From NCBI GenBank assembly GCA_031213475.1, contig JARUPZ010000011.1, positions 2,852,001 through 2,916,000 on the forward strand: 64,000 bases of DNA, read 5' to 3'. A program made the position numbers and the translations under genes. This stretch comes from Nereocystis luetkeana. Lineage: Eukaryota > Sar > Phaeophyceae > Laminariales > Laminariaceae. The notes beneath the pieces are model-generated. The model was not told the DNA's origin and did not search any database. It worked only from the letters and a program-made list of their open reading frames with translations. Within the stretch, counting starts at the first letter, position 1. Every line of letters starts with the position of its first letter. Of this stretch, positions 13,701 through 25,700 are shown piece by piece.

Positions 13701-16700
13701 AACACGGTGACCCTAGGGTGGATCGGAGCCCCTAACGAGCGCACTCCGTTCAGAATTCATGACGCAGTCGTTGGTTTTATTGATCGATGCCTGTCGAGGA
13801 CTCGGAATCTCGCCGCTTCGAACCAAGCATCCGCCCGAGTTTTTCTGAACCCGATCTTGGCCCAACATCGTCCCCAGAATTGCTTTTTTCGGGGTTTTCC
13901 GAAAGTTTGGAACTTTTCGTTTTAAGAAACGTGCTCATAACAAGCTGTACCTGAAACAATATGACGGGTATCTTTGTAATTCAACTTTTTTATGGGAACT
14001 TTACGTTTCCATTGGCATAGGTCTAAGTGTAGTTTCCGTTCTCACTAAAAAAGTTCACCAGGTACTCTTTTCTTGACCGCACTTTTTTCGTCACGCTTTT
14101 TTCATGCAGTTATTTAATACTACAGTACGCTTTTCTTGAAACACTTATTTTGACATCTGTTTTTTCAAAGCACTTATTTGACCGTCGTTGAAACATCCTC
14201 GCTCATGCAAGCCACGGCCACGCGCTCGCGGCGGTGGCTTCACACATGCCAGCCGCCGTTGCCCACAGAGTCTCGTGGTTCCGTTCGGTAAGGTCGGCGA
14301 GAAATCGCACTCCGCGACTGCGAAATTCGTGTTTCACTTTATCAAAAGACTAGACTCACTATCCCAAGACAGTAGGAAGGAAAATCGTAAAGTCTGGCTT
14401 TCTTATCTCACCTAAATAAAAAAATCATCACCGTGATCTTGGTTTTTAGCGATGATTACATAAAATCGCACACGATGGTCATGATCATAATCAACAGTGT
14501 AATCATCTCAAACCATTACGATTATTATTGGCAGATGCGTATTTTTTTGCTTGCCGATAAACATACCGCTAGCGCTCGAGTAGAGGTGAACTGTGCGTTA
14601 TCCCAGGCCTCACGCCAGAGCCGAGCTAGATGCGGCGTCGAGTTTTGGCGGTTGCTGGCGTGTAGAGGGGGGTTGGGGCGGACGGGCTTGGCCGCTTTCG
14701 CGCCCAGGAGTTGCGTGGTGATGGAGACTCAAGGGGAGCAGGATTGCGAGGCTATGACTTGTGGCGTGTTCAGCACCGATCGACGTGCCCGATAATATAA
14801 GGGTCGTGTTGTTGTGAAAAAATGCAAGCAGTCCTTCCATTTCGAGATCCTAAGCTTTGGAACTATCGGCACCTACACCGTCGATGGCGATGGGTTTCTT
14901 TGCGCCATGAGCTGCAACGAGCTCCACCGGGAACCGCACATCTAGCGAACGGCGCTCGCCCGGGCTTTCGTAAACAGAGGGGGGGAGAAGCTTGGCAGGG
15001 ATGGAGTCGGTACCGAGATGGTCGAGAGACTCGCGATGCACCCAGGGTCGCTTCCAGGTGCCCACATGTCAAAAAACAAAACGTGTTGCATTTTTTTTTT
15101 GTTCCCACTCATAGATAGGGGTGGAATCGGTGATATATGTATACGAGTGTATAGTTTCGATTGCGAAGAGATTGCGAGAAAAAGCTATGGCCTATGACGA
15201 TCATACTCGTAGCCCATATAGAGAAAACTTGGGGTCGGTCAAGTACAGCAATGCTGCTGTGTGGACATGGGGCCATGCCATCAGCCATGCCCTTCCGCCT
15301 TATTGACGTGATTCCGTTTTATTGCACAGCAGTGCGTAACAAACCGCTACCGCTTGAGTAGAGGTGAACTACTAAGGGCCGTCCCTGACGAACAAAAAAA
15401 ACACGATTCGTGAGATTTTTGTCTTGAATCGTTATTTTTTTGGCGTGAATCATGACAAAAAAATCACGATTCTTGACGTCATTAGTTTTAGCTTTGCCCT
15501 AAAGAAACAAAAGCACGATTCGTGACATTCGTCGTGTCTCGAGATACGCCTGATCAAGGCACTACGCAACCCACGCGCACCAACGAAATCCGAAGGCCGG
15601 CATAGGGACATGGCAGACTCTGCTCCGTCCGCCGCTTGTGGACAACGGACGGCTAGCCAAAGACACCGCTGGGCGCGGGCTAATGAGCACGTTGTGGCCT
15701 CGATTTTTTTAGGAGGAGGAGCCACAGCTCGAAGACAAAGGCGAAAAATACCCGAGAGGATGTCACAGGCCAGGCCGGGCAGACGGCCTGCGAGTTGGAA
15801 TCTCGCGAACCGGGCTTGGCCGACGGTCGGTGAGATTGGAATCTCGCAGGCTGGGTCAGGCTTCGGCCCGTTGTTCGAATATGTTGTTGTTGTTGTTGTT
15901 CTCACATTAAATCTCTGACGAAGGAGACCGTGGTCACACAAAGGTGCTGGAGCCCTAGGAAGATCCGAAAAACGAAAAAAATCGAAAATTCGGCTGCCTC
16001 AAAATACACGAGACGAAAAAAGCGCACGCAAGATAAAACCAATGTGCAAAACTGAACTAACATGGCCGCGGGTATATCCTCTCAACTATAACATAGATAG
16101 AAGAGTACCCCCGTTCCCACCACTAACCAACTCGTGGCTGCTGACTACAGCCGATGCTGTCTGAAGTGCTGCCTGCACCCTACGAAACGCACGGTAGTCG
16201 TGAAAACGAAAGAGGAACACACCTGCCTGCTATCTGGAGTGCTGTCAGAGTGAAGACTCGCGGATATGCAGTGAAAAAAGGAGCAATCGAACCTTACTAC
16301 CACACGAATATCAACGATCGCCATCTCTTCCTGGACTGTCTGACACAAAAAGGTGCAGCACAGTTATGATACCACGTCCCTGATAATTGCGTAGGTTATT
16401 CCCCATGAAGGGTATACAACTCGTTAAACTACAAAAACCAGTGACGAGTACCGGTAGATACTATTCTGCCTCGTGAAAAACAAAACCAGGGAAAAACAAA
16501 CTATGACTGCTTCTCTCGTGATGATAGTGTGCGCGCAAATCATGGGTCTCCATGCACCGTCTTCCTGCCGCTCTTCATGGCCGCATCATCGCCTTGGCCC
16601 AATCCACCCGCTCCTTTGCGCGTGCACTCGTTGCCATTCCCTTCCAGTCGTTTCCCTTTCTCCGTCATCCTGAAAAACTAAATGCTCCTCGCACTTGCGG

Positions 16701-19700
16701 TTCTGATCTGGGAAATAAAAATTCTCGCGCAGGGGGAGGTCAATCCGTCTCTTCCCCGCACGTCGACGCTCAGTCTCCCTCCTCCCTCGTCGTCGAATCC
16801 AGCCTCCTACCGGCGCAATAGACTGTGCCGTAGTGTGGCCTGTGGTGGCGCCTGCCTCCGCGCATGGACACCCCGATTGAGCATTGCTGCTCTGCCGCAG
16901 CTGCCTAAAAAGACGCGCGAATCGTAGGTCTCCGTGCCTGACGCACCACGTACGACCCAACTCTACTGCCGCCTGAGCCTCGCGGCCACAGGCAGCAGCA
17001 AGAAGGTATCACTCCTTGAGGGTGAGTCCGGCCTTACACCCGCCAGAAAGACCTACCCCACTCGCTATTAGCCTGATAGGGCATGCCTCGCAGCATTCCT
17101 TGCCGAGGCAGCGAGGGGAACGGATTGGTTAGGGTTAGATCACGGCCCGGGCCAGGCGCGGTCGGGCCGGCTTCGCCTGACCGTGCCCCACTCGCGAGAG
17201 TTGCCCCCACACGCTAAAATCATTTGGGTTTGAAAGATCGAAATGTCAGAATTTTTACAACTTGAAAATATCACGAAACGTATCGTTCTTCGGTTTTTTT
17301 CGTTAGAACGGAAATGCCATGGATCGTGCGTGATATTTTGTCATGCTAAAAAGTCATGAATCGTGATTTATTTTCGGTTCGTTAGGAACGGCCCTAATAC
17401 CAGTCAGTTCAGCCCCTGCTACCCTGGGGACTCGCGAGTACTCAGTAATTGTTGTATGGGTATCGGGAGAGAAATCGGAGGTATTTGGTGTGCTTCAACT
17501 GGCGCAAGCGAGAGCACGCATTCCATTTGTTTTACAGCATATATTGTGATATACTCCTCTCTTTTCGTTCTACAGCAGAACAACAAATGTTCGCTGGCTA
17601 CAGTACAAGAAACCGCATTCTCAAGGGCCTGGAACCACATCTTCAAACTTCAGCGACGAGGTCCGCCTCGAAGGGGGGCACGGAAACTGCTGTCGCTTCG
17701 GCACACTCACGGGAGTGCACCAAGGAGCCCATATCTGCCTTTCCAAATTATGGATCAATGGGAAATTTCGGAGTTGGAGTAGAATTACGGAATGTCCTAC
17801 AGTAAAAGAAAACGGGGGTAGAAGTGGTTCTAGTTGTTTCGTCATGAGATTCGGCAATGTCAATAACTAATGTGGGTACTGCAACACGGTGGTTTGCACC
17901 ATACTTCTGCTCTTATCATCACCAAAAGCAGACCAATTTTTGAGAACCACCGTGCTTCTTGCTACCTCGAGTACTGCTGCTGCTGTGTGTAGTGGTTATT
18001 GTGCTGCTGTGCTACCCTCGTTGTATGCAGCGCCTACCTACACCCAGTAATTCCAGCCCCTTGTACCCTGGGGACTTGCGAGTACCCAATTCATTTCAGC
18101 CCCTCGTACCCTGGGGACTCGCGAGGACTCCGCCCTTTCAGCTTCTGGTACCCTGGGGACGCGCGAGGCGTCAGTCATTTCAGCTTCTGCTGCAGGACAT
18201 TTTGACTTTTCGCCGACGTCTTGGTACCGGGATATTGTCGTGCAGGACGGCAGCACATCAGCAAGGAGAGAGATCGAAGTCGCAAGAAAGACGAAAGAGT
18301 GTCTCGCAAATCGCGAAAAAAGCACGATGGCCGCAGCTCTCGCAGACGTAAAGCCAGGTGTGTCTAATTGTCTAATTCGCTAGGAATGGTCTTCGTGCAC
18401 CGGCCGGCGGTAGCAGCATAGCAGCAAAACAGCACTACCAGTATTAAATAGTAGCCATGCTAGTAGAGTAGCGTCGTCTTTCATTTTTGTTACTTTCACT
18501 CGTGTTATTAAATAGTTAATAGTACACAGCAGTAGTCGTGCGAGTGTGCGACAACGTTTGCGGATCGGAGGGGGCCCAGCGCCCAGCGCCCGTGGGTCAC
18601 AATCGGCAATTTCAAACCTTGAGCACTTGAAAAGCTGCGAGTGTTTCCGTGCGTGATCATGGGTGTGGGTAGTGACAGGATATCTGCCGTACTTTGTGTG
18701 TGAATTGCAGTTGATGCGTTGAATGGTGGAGGTAACGCCCTGGGCTCGCCTTGCTCTATATAGTACCTGGTACCTGATGCCTGGTAGATCGTACTGGTAC
18801 GTTGCTTGCACACCGACCGCTTGCCAGGTTGCTAAGCCCACTGCTTCCTATGCATTGTTATGTAGCAGGGGCAGCGACTACAGCGGGAGCGAAGATAGCA
18901 GCGACGAAGGCTTTTCCTCGCGACGACGAGGGTCGGACTCCCCAGACCCACGAACGTCACAACTCTTTGTGGAGGACAGGTATCACAACATTACATACGT
19001 ACGAGCATGGGCTTGCATAGAAAGACTTCCTCGCTGCGTTATGGTAGGCGTTATTGAAGAGTATCACAGAAAGAGGGCAAGGGGCGAGTGACTGCCCCCC
19101 GCGCAGAGCGTCTGACAGCTGTGCGCTCTGACCATGTTTATACCACAAAGGTCGACATCCGAGGAAACAACGTATTCAGCCTCGATGGCCCGACGACCTT
19201 GATCACGGTCTGAAAGAGGTTGTTTCTTCACACATGATTTACTCCGACTCTCGGTTCTGTATCCCACCTATTTCAAGTGTACACCTGGTAGTTGCCAATG
19301 TTCATTTTGACTCGCCCGGCTGTCTCGCAGGAAAGGGGACCCAGACACCCTGTCCTTTGGAGGATTCTACCGCCTCGACGTGCCGCTCTATCACGACGGT
19401 ATTGAAGCCGCGAGGTGAGTGTTTCAGAAACGCCATATTTGCGGGCAAATACTGTACGAGCAAGCACGGGCATGTGCCGAACAAAATTACCAAGCGAAGG
19501 TGGATTAAATAAGCAGTGACTTTCTAAATATAGATAGCCCTACGCAAGCGTGCCCCCAGCTTGCGCTGTTCGTGCTGCCAATAGTTGCGTGTATCAGTTA
19601 TTTTCTCTGATCGTGTTGCGTCTGTCAACAGGAGAAAAGAGCTGCGCCGGAAGGGAAGATTCGTGAAAACCCCAAGGTACTTCGGCAGGCAAGCTACCAG

Positions 19701-22700
19701 TGCCAATAGTGACGGGAACCTTGCCCGCTTGCAACTTTGGAGAGGCGACAAGCGCAAGGATCACGCCACGAAGTGGGCTAACGGCCGTGCCCTTGCAGAA
19801 GGAACAGCACCTGCTGGTGGCGATGATATTCGACAGGCGCACCACCAGCTAAAGGGAGGCGCTGACTTTTTACCCGTGGACGCAGTGGTGGTGTCGGAGG
19901 GGAAACACACCGCACAGAGCGATCTGACTGCCAGTAACGTTGAGCAAGAGGATGTCTTCATGGAGAGCCTCGAGCAATGGGTAACGCGAAGAACGAAGGA
20001 ATTCAACGTCATGACGCGTGAACGGCCGGATTCCGAAGACGTCTGGCTGCAGTTTGCAGATTTCCAGGAAGACGCCGTACGAGCTGCGCATGGCGGCGGT
20101 GAGAACCTGACCAGAATCGCGGGCACTCGAAAGCAGTGTAACGTTAACGTTGCACGAGTGTATGTGCGGCATAACTTCTCTCCTTCGCTACTGCTCACGT
20201 TGTAGTGTTGAGGGGGATTAAAGTCGCAACATTATCAGCGGCTCAAAGAGACTCTCCCCTCCCGATGGGCCGTGGTTTCGTGTTACTGATATTCAGGTGA
20301 TGCATTGCTGCCCAGCTCGGCGGCTGTGGTGCGAATAACTCAGGAGAAGCGTGCGTCGGTCCTGGAGGTTGCGCTACGACACAACCCACGAAGCGTGATA
20401 TTGAGACTAGCGCACTTGCACTTGGCCGATGAGCTACAGGAGCATGATGTCGTGGACTCTCTGTGGAAGGGAGCCATCGAAAAGTGAGACAATGCAATGC
20501 ATGGCGCAGGCCGTCTTCAGGCGACACAGGCCGCTTTCTACACTAGCTCCCGAGGCGTGTCGAGTTTCGCCTGTCCACTAATTTAATAGGGAACACGTCT
20601 GCTTGTTTTTCATCCACCACGCCTGCTGTACGTCACATGTGCTGTCTTTCGTTATCAGGAGCAACCACTCTCCAACGCTGTGGCTGGACCACCTTCAGTT
20701 CAAGGCAGGGCATTTTGCGTCGTTTTCGGTCCCGGATCAGCGGTCTGCGTACGCCCTTTGCTTGCGATCTTTAACATCGAAACGAGAAGAAACGGACAAG
20801 GCCCGGGAAGAGGAACATAGAACCAAGGGGGTGTTCATCATGGTAAGCGTGACATTGATTTTCGGCGTCGCCCGCGCATTGGCAGTGCACTCCAGCAGGA
20901 TATTTCAGTATGCGCACGCCACATCCGAAGACAGATCCGTCCCCATTTACGGTGTTTCCACCTCAAATCGTTGCCATGTATATGACTCTGATCTCGCTTG
21001 CGTTGTTCTCAGGGGAGACGATCGATGCTAGGAGACTGCAAGGATCGCATCCTCGCCGAAAAGGACCTGTTGGAGGTGATCTGGAGCTACTGCATCATGG
21101 AAAGGGCCGCAGGGTGCGCGTGATAAGTATCGCGATGCGTGCCTCGGTGTAGATAGCACCCTCGCGAAAATGTCCTCGTCCGAGAAGGGTTGCTTCCTGA
21201 AATGCTGGGCCGATACAGTGTTGGTGACACAAGTATTGATTCACTGCCCTTCCGCTATAATACATGTCAGTTGAACCCCGTAGATCACTAAAGCGTCTCA
21301 CAGGCAGAACACGTGCGTTGTTGTCGTCCTTTGTTGCCCGGCGTCTGGTGATGAAGCTACCCGGAGCGGGCTTTGGGTGTGCTGCAAGCTTTGGTGGAGC
21401 TGAACATCCAGCCAAGTAGCGCCGTATCTATGGACGAGTTAGAATCGTTCTGGGACAGCGAAGCTCCGAGGATTGGCGACGCGCACCCTTCTTTAGCGGG
21501 AGTATCGCGGTGGCGAGAGGCGGAAGAAGCAGAAAGAGCTAAACTGCCGGAGCAGGCGACCGGATCTGAGCAGCAGCACGTGGTGAGGCTATGATAAAGC
21601 GCGCGGCCATGCGAACGTGCTGAATACCACATATTTCACCCCGACCTCGAGCAAACTGCTGCAGCTGTCCAATCTTCGTACTACTGTGGCTACTGGTATC
21701 ATTGCTTATATAACACTGTGGCTCCCTTTCCGTTGTTGTGTTTAGTCGCAGGCCTGGCGCTACGTGCCATACTGTCTTCGATTAAGAGTCTGTAGGTTAT
21801 TAGATTTAGTAGTATCCAGTTCTGAGATGACGGCGCTACGATTGATTTGAGGCGTGGCTTCGCGTAATATATGCAATGGGCTGTTTCTCTTTCGATTGAT
21901 GCAGGTGCCCACCCGGAAGCTTCCTGCTCGCAAGTCACCTGGCCTCCGTGGCAAACGGAAACGCGCTGCTGATTTTTTTGACGGCGGATCGCTTGCAGCA
22001 ACCGACGAAGACTTCCTTAGCGGCGAGGCAAGCACTCCTCTGGTTCAATCGAAGTCTCATGGATCAAAACAGGGTGGATCCAAGGGCGGTGCTGGATCTG
22101 ATGTTCTGGAGAAGGCGTACCATGCTGCTACGGCATTAGCTGTGGTCCAAACCTCTCACACGGATGGCTTCCCTACCCCACGCCGTAAGTATGCCAGTGA
22201 CGACGACGCTCCCCCGGAATCCTCGCACTCGCATCTCGACGAGCAGCGCTCCTTGTTCCGTGCACCGCCCGAGGGCACTCAGGACTCGGACGGTTCCTCC
22301 TCAGAGGCTGTGAGTGCCAAGCGTTCGGAGAAGCATATCGCGGTCCCACGTGAAGCGAGTGGCCAAGTGGAATCCATCCAGAAAGGAAATCCTAACACTG
22401 CCCCGGACAAGGGCGCCCGGGCAGTGGAAGCCGAGGGCTTGATATGGGTGGACAACTCGCAGGCTACTGCATTCAGCGTCAGGTACATCCTGCATGAAGT
22501 TGTGAAGCGTGTCATCTACATGCCACTCGGGTCGGCCGTTTTACCTTTGGTGATGCAGTCATGCTGTCGCGTGCAAGCCTCAGCTTGCTCTTGTCACCAT
22601 GCCGCGGGACTCGTTCGTTTTTGGCAGGCACGGCTACCGGATTGACGTACAAGGTGCTCATGACTCGGTGTCCGGTCTCGAATACGGCCGAATACTGAAT

Positions 22701-25700
22701 CAGATGCGCGGAGATGCAGCAGACGGACACGCAGATCGAGTGAGTCCTTGTCCCACAGGCCAAAGTGGCATGGCTCTCTAGCTGTATTGCGTAGTGCCAT
22801 AGAGTTTGGACATCATGCCACAGACGAGACGTGCTGCAATACCCCCCCCCCATCACGAAAATGTACATCCTCATGTCACTCGTTCCTCGCCAAGAGCGTG
22901 CACTCACTCCGTGAGTGCATCCCCCGCCGTTTCAGGATGTGGAAGCGGCCGCGGCTGCATCTAAACGTCTACGGAGTCGAGGAGAGCGAGAACGAGATGC
23001 GGAGATAGCGAAGCAAGCCGCAGCGCTAGAAGATGTTGCTGAAGCGGACGAGTTCTCTACCTGGGCCAAAAAGGAAGACGCATTTACTCGGCATCAGTGG
23101 CAGCCAATACGGCGAGTTTTGCGCCGTCCCCACTGCCGAGGTTTTCCCGTGTCGAATAGGACTGCTGTCATTGCATACTCGTAGCGAGAATATCTATCGC
23201 CCCCGTTCGATGCAGGCTTGCAGTATCGATTCGAAGCATGTTCTATATACTGATAGTTTCGTGTTCAGCATGCTAAAATCGTGTTGGATTGTGGGGCGTA
23301 CTGCGGCACAGTAGTGTGCTGAGACCCAGAAACCACATCGCGCTTGCCCGCTGCTCCGTGAAGTTGGCGACCGGCATATCGTGATTATCTGCGTCACCAA
23401 TGCCACCCGATTTACTACTGAATCTTGAACTCGCGGCGCTATTCCTCGGCTCCAGGTCTACACAGGATGCGCACCAAGCGGAAGAGCAGCCCGATCGGGT
23501 CCTTTTCGTCGAAGATTTGAGGCCACTTCTTTTCAGCCTGACGCAGCCCGCCTCGCTACGGTAAGATGATGTGCTCATCTTGACAGCAGTTTCCCGGCTT
23601 AGGATCACGAAAACTGATTTACGCGTTACCCACGGCGAAATATAGATTTTCCCCTCATGTTTATAAGGTTTGCCTTGTTGGCACAAAGTATCGCCAATGC
23701 GAAAGCACGCGTGTCTCGGCATCCTGGGGACTGTTGTTTTCGCACTCCATAAGAGTTGCATCGATACTTCACCTGGTGTGTAAGATTCTGACAATCCCTT
23801 TGTTTCGCCTCTGCATCGCTATCGTCGTTCATCCGCTTGGCCCAACGCAGCACTTTGGTCGGTTTGCTCTTGTCTGTGGGTGGCCTGGTGTTCCCTCGAT
23901 CCGATGTGTCACACTCTCCCAAGTTGATGTCGGAGGCCTGCTGCGCGGCATCTTTTGGTGATGGAGGGCTGTCTGGTAGCCTGATTTCTACCGTCAGTAA
24001 CGGCCTGCGAGCTGTTTGGAGCGCTTCAGGGGGAGATCTACCCGTCCAAAGTCGAGGCATCGTTGAGTGCACCGGCCGGCAAGGGTCTTGCCTCCCACCG
24101 CTGGTGGTCAGCACTGCAGCCGACCAGTTTCTGCTGCTCACCGACGAGGTCGTCCGGGATGTGCCGCGACAGACTTTTATTCGCAACGTCTTACATCACC
24201 TCATCCGTGCCCCTGAGGCGCTACCAACGATGGGTGCAGGGGCTGCTGAGTCTTCAGAATCAAGCGGGGACATCCTGGTCCAGTTGCAGTGCACCCTGGT
24301 ATTGTTCGAAGGTTTCCTTGCTTCGGCAGCGGGTGCTCGACACGGCCAAAGTGGCGATTCAGGTACAGCGCCAAAACCATTTCTCGGGTGTCGTTGATAT
24401 AATCCTAGCTGTTGACACCCAGGGCACGTTGCAACTTTTCGCCGAGAGCTGCACACTGCTGACATTTTTTTGTGTTGAAGGGGTTTTAACGTTGTGCTCG
24501 AATGCCACCACTCTATAGGGAACCCTCCTAGCTCAACCGAAACGAAGGGAAGGAGCGTGGCCGCTTGGTCTGATGAGGACGTGCATGGACACGAGGCCCG
24601 GAAAGTTGCCAAATCCCTCCTGGAGGTATGTGTTCTCTTTTCATACGACAGGCTGTGTTGTGCAATTGAAAGAAAGAGTCGATACGTGCTCCGATATATG
24701 GCCCGGTGTTCCGCCCGGGGTGCATATTTGTATTGCTGTATCTGGTATAAGTTTATGGCAGCCCTTCAGGGGCTGCGCCTCGGGCTCTGTACAGCTCGGA
24801 AAACCTTGCGAATCTCAAGCATGCTACAAATGAGGGTCTGGGTCTGCGTGTTTTGGCGCCCCGCTGATCTGTGCTGCGAATGCGGTCTACGCTACACGCC
24901 ATGCAGGCTAGCCAGGCGAGTGCAACGGACCTGCGGCTTTGGAGTTCATATGTCCAACTGCTGGCGCTCCTCGGCAGTCGAGTTGAGGCGATTAAGGTGG
25001 CAGAGAAGGCCCTATCGATGCTGCAGGTGAGACGGTTTGATCATAAATGAGCAAAACTCCAAGATACAGCACAGTGAGAGGGTTCACTCGGCTCGAAGCA
25101 GAATGCCAAGGTGTTGCGCGTACTTCATGGAAATGACACGTCTTGAATACCTCCTTTGCGGATGCTGCTTGCAGGCCCTTCCTGAAGACAAGAAGGTTTT
25201 GTCTGCCGAACTCTTCTGGCTCGCTTTCCGGCTTCACGCTGGACTTCCCCTCAGTCCGCGCGACCCCCACGCCGGGGTAGACACCGCATCTGACAAGAGC
25301 AATGTCATCGGTGATATGTTCGAGGGCAACGAGAAGCAAGGTCGTGGCACTCGAGAAAAGGCGCTCTTGGTGCTGTGCAGTTTCGCGGAGGGGAGTTTCA
25401 CGCGCCCAAAGACGGAGAAGCCCAAGGTGGGATGCACGGACAGTTTTCGCTTTGGCTGAGAGTCGCTGTCGTTTCGACGAAGTCAATGCTTTGCCGATGG
25501 CAGCATGTCGAGCGGCCAATGCTGTACGTACCACCATGGAAGTTGACACCGCATACCGTTTCCGTCTGTCTGGTGCTTTTCTTTTATTCAGCGCGGGGGC
25601 AAAGGCTCGAGCTCATACGCTACCTGTGCAACCCCCCCTCGCCTCATGACGGCAAGAAAACTAATGGCTGGCCATGCGGCTCGGCTAGCGGCAGAGCAGC

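Noticed and set aside
15450..15941. 163-codon - strand frame across the TIR element
   Set aside because: It runs through the sub-terminal palindromes and into the nested retroposon tail, so it crosses two elements and cannot be one gene.
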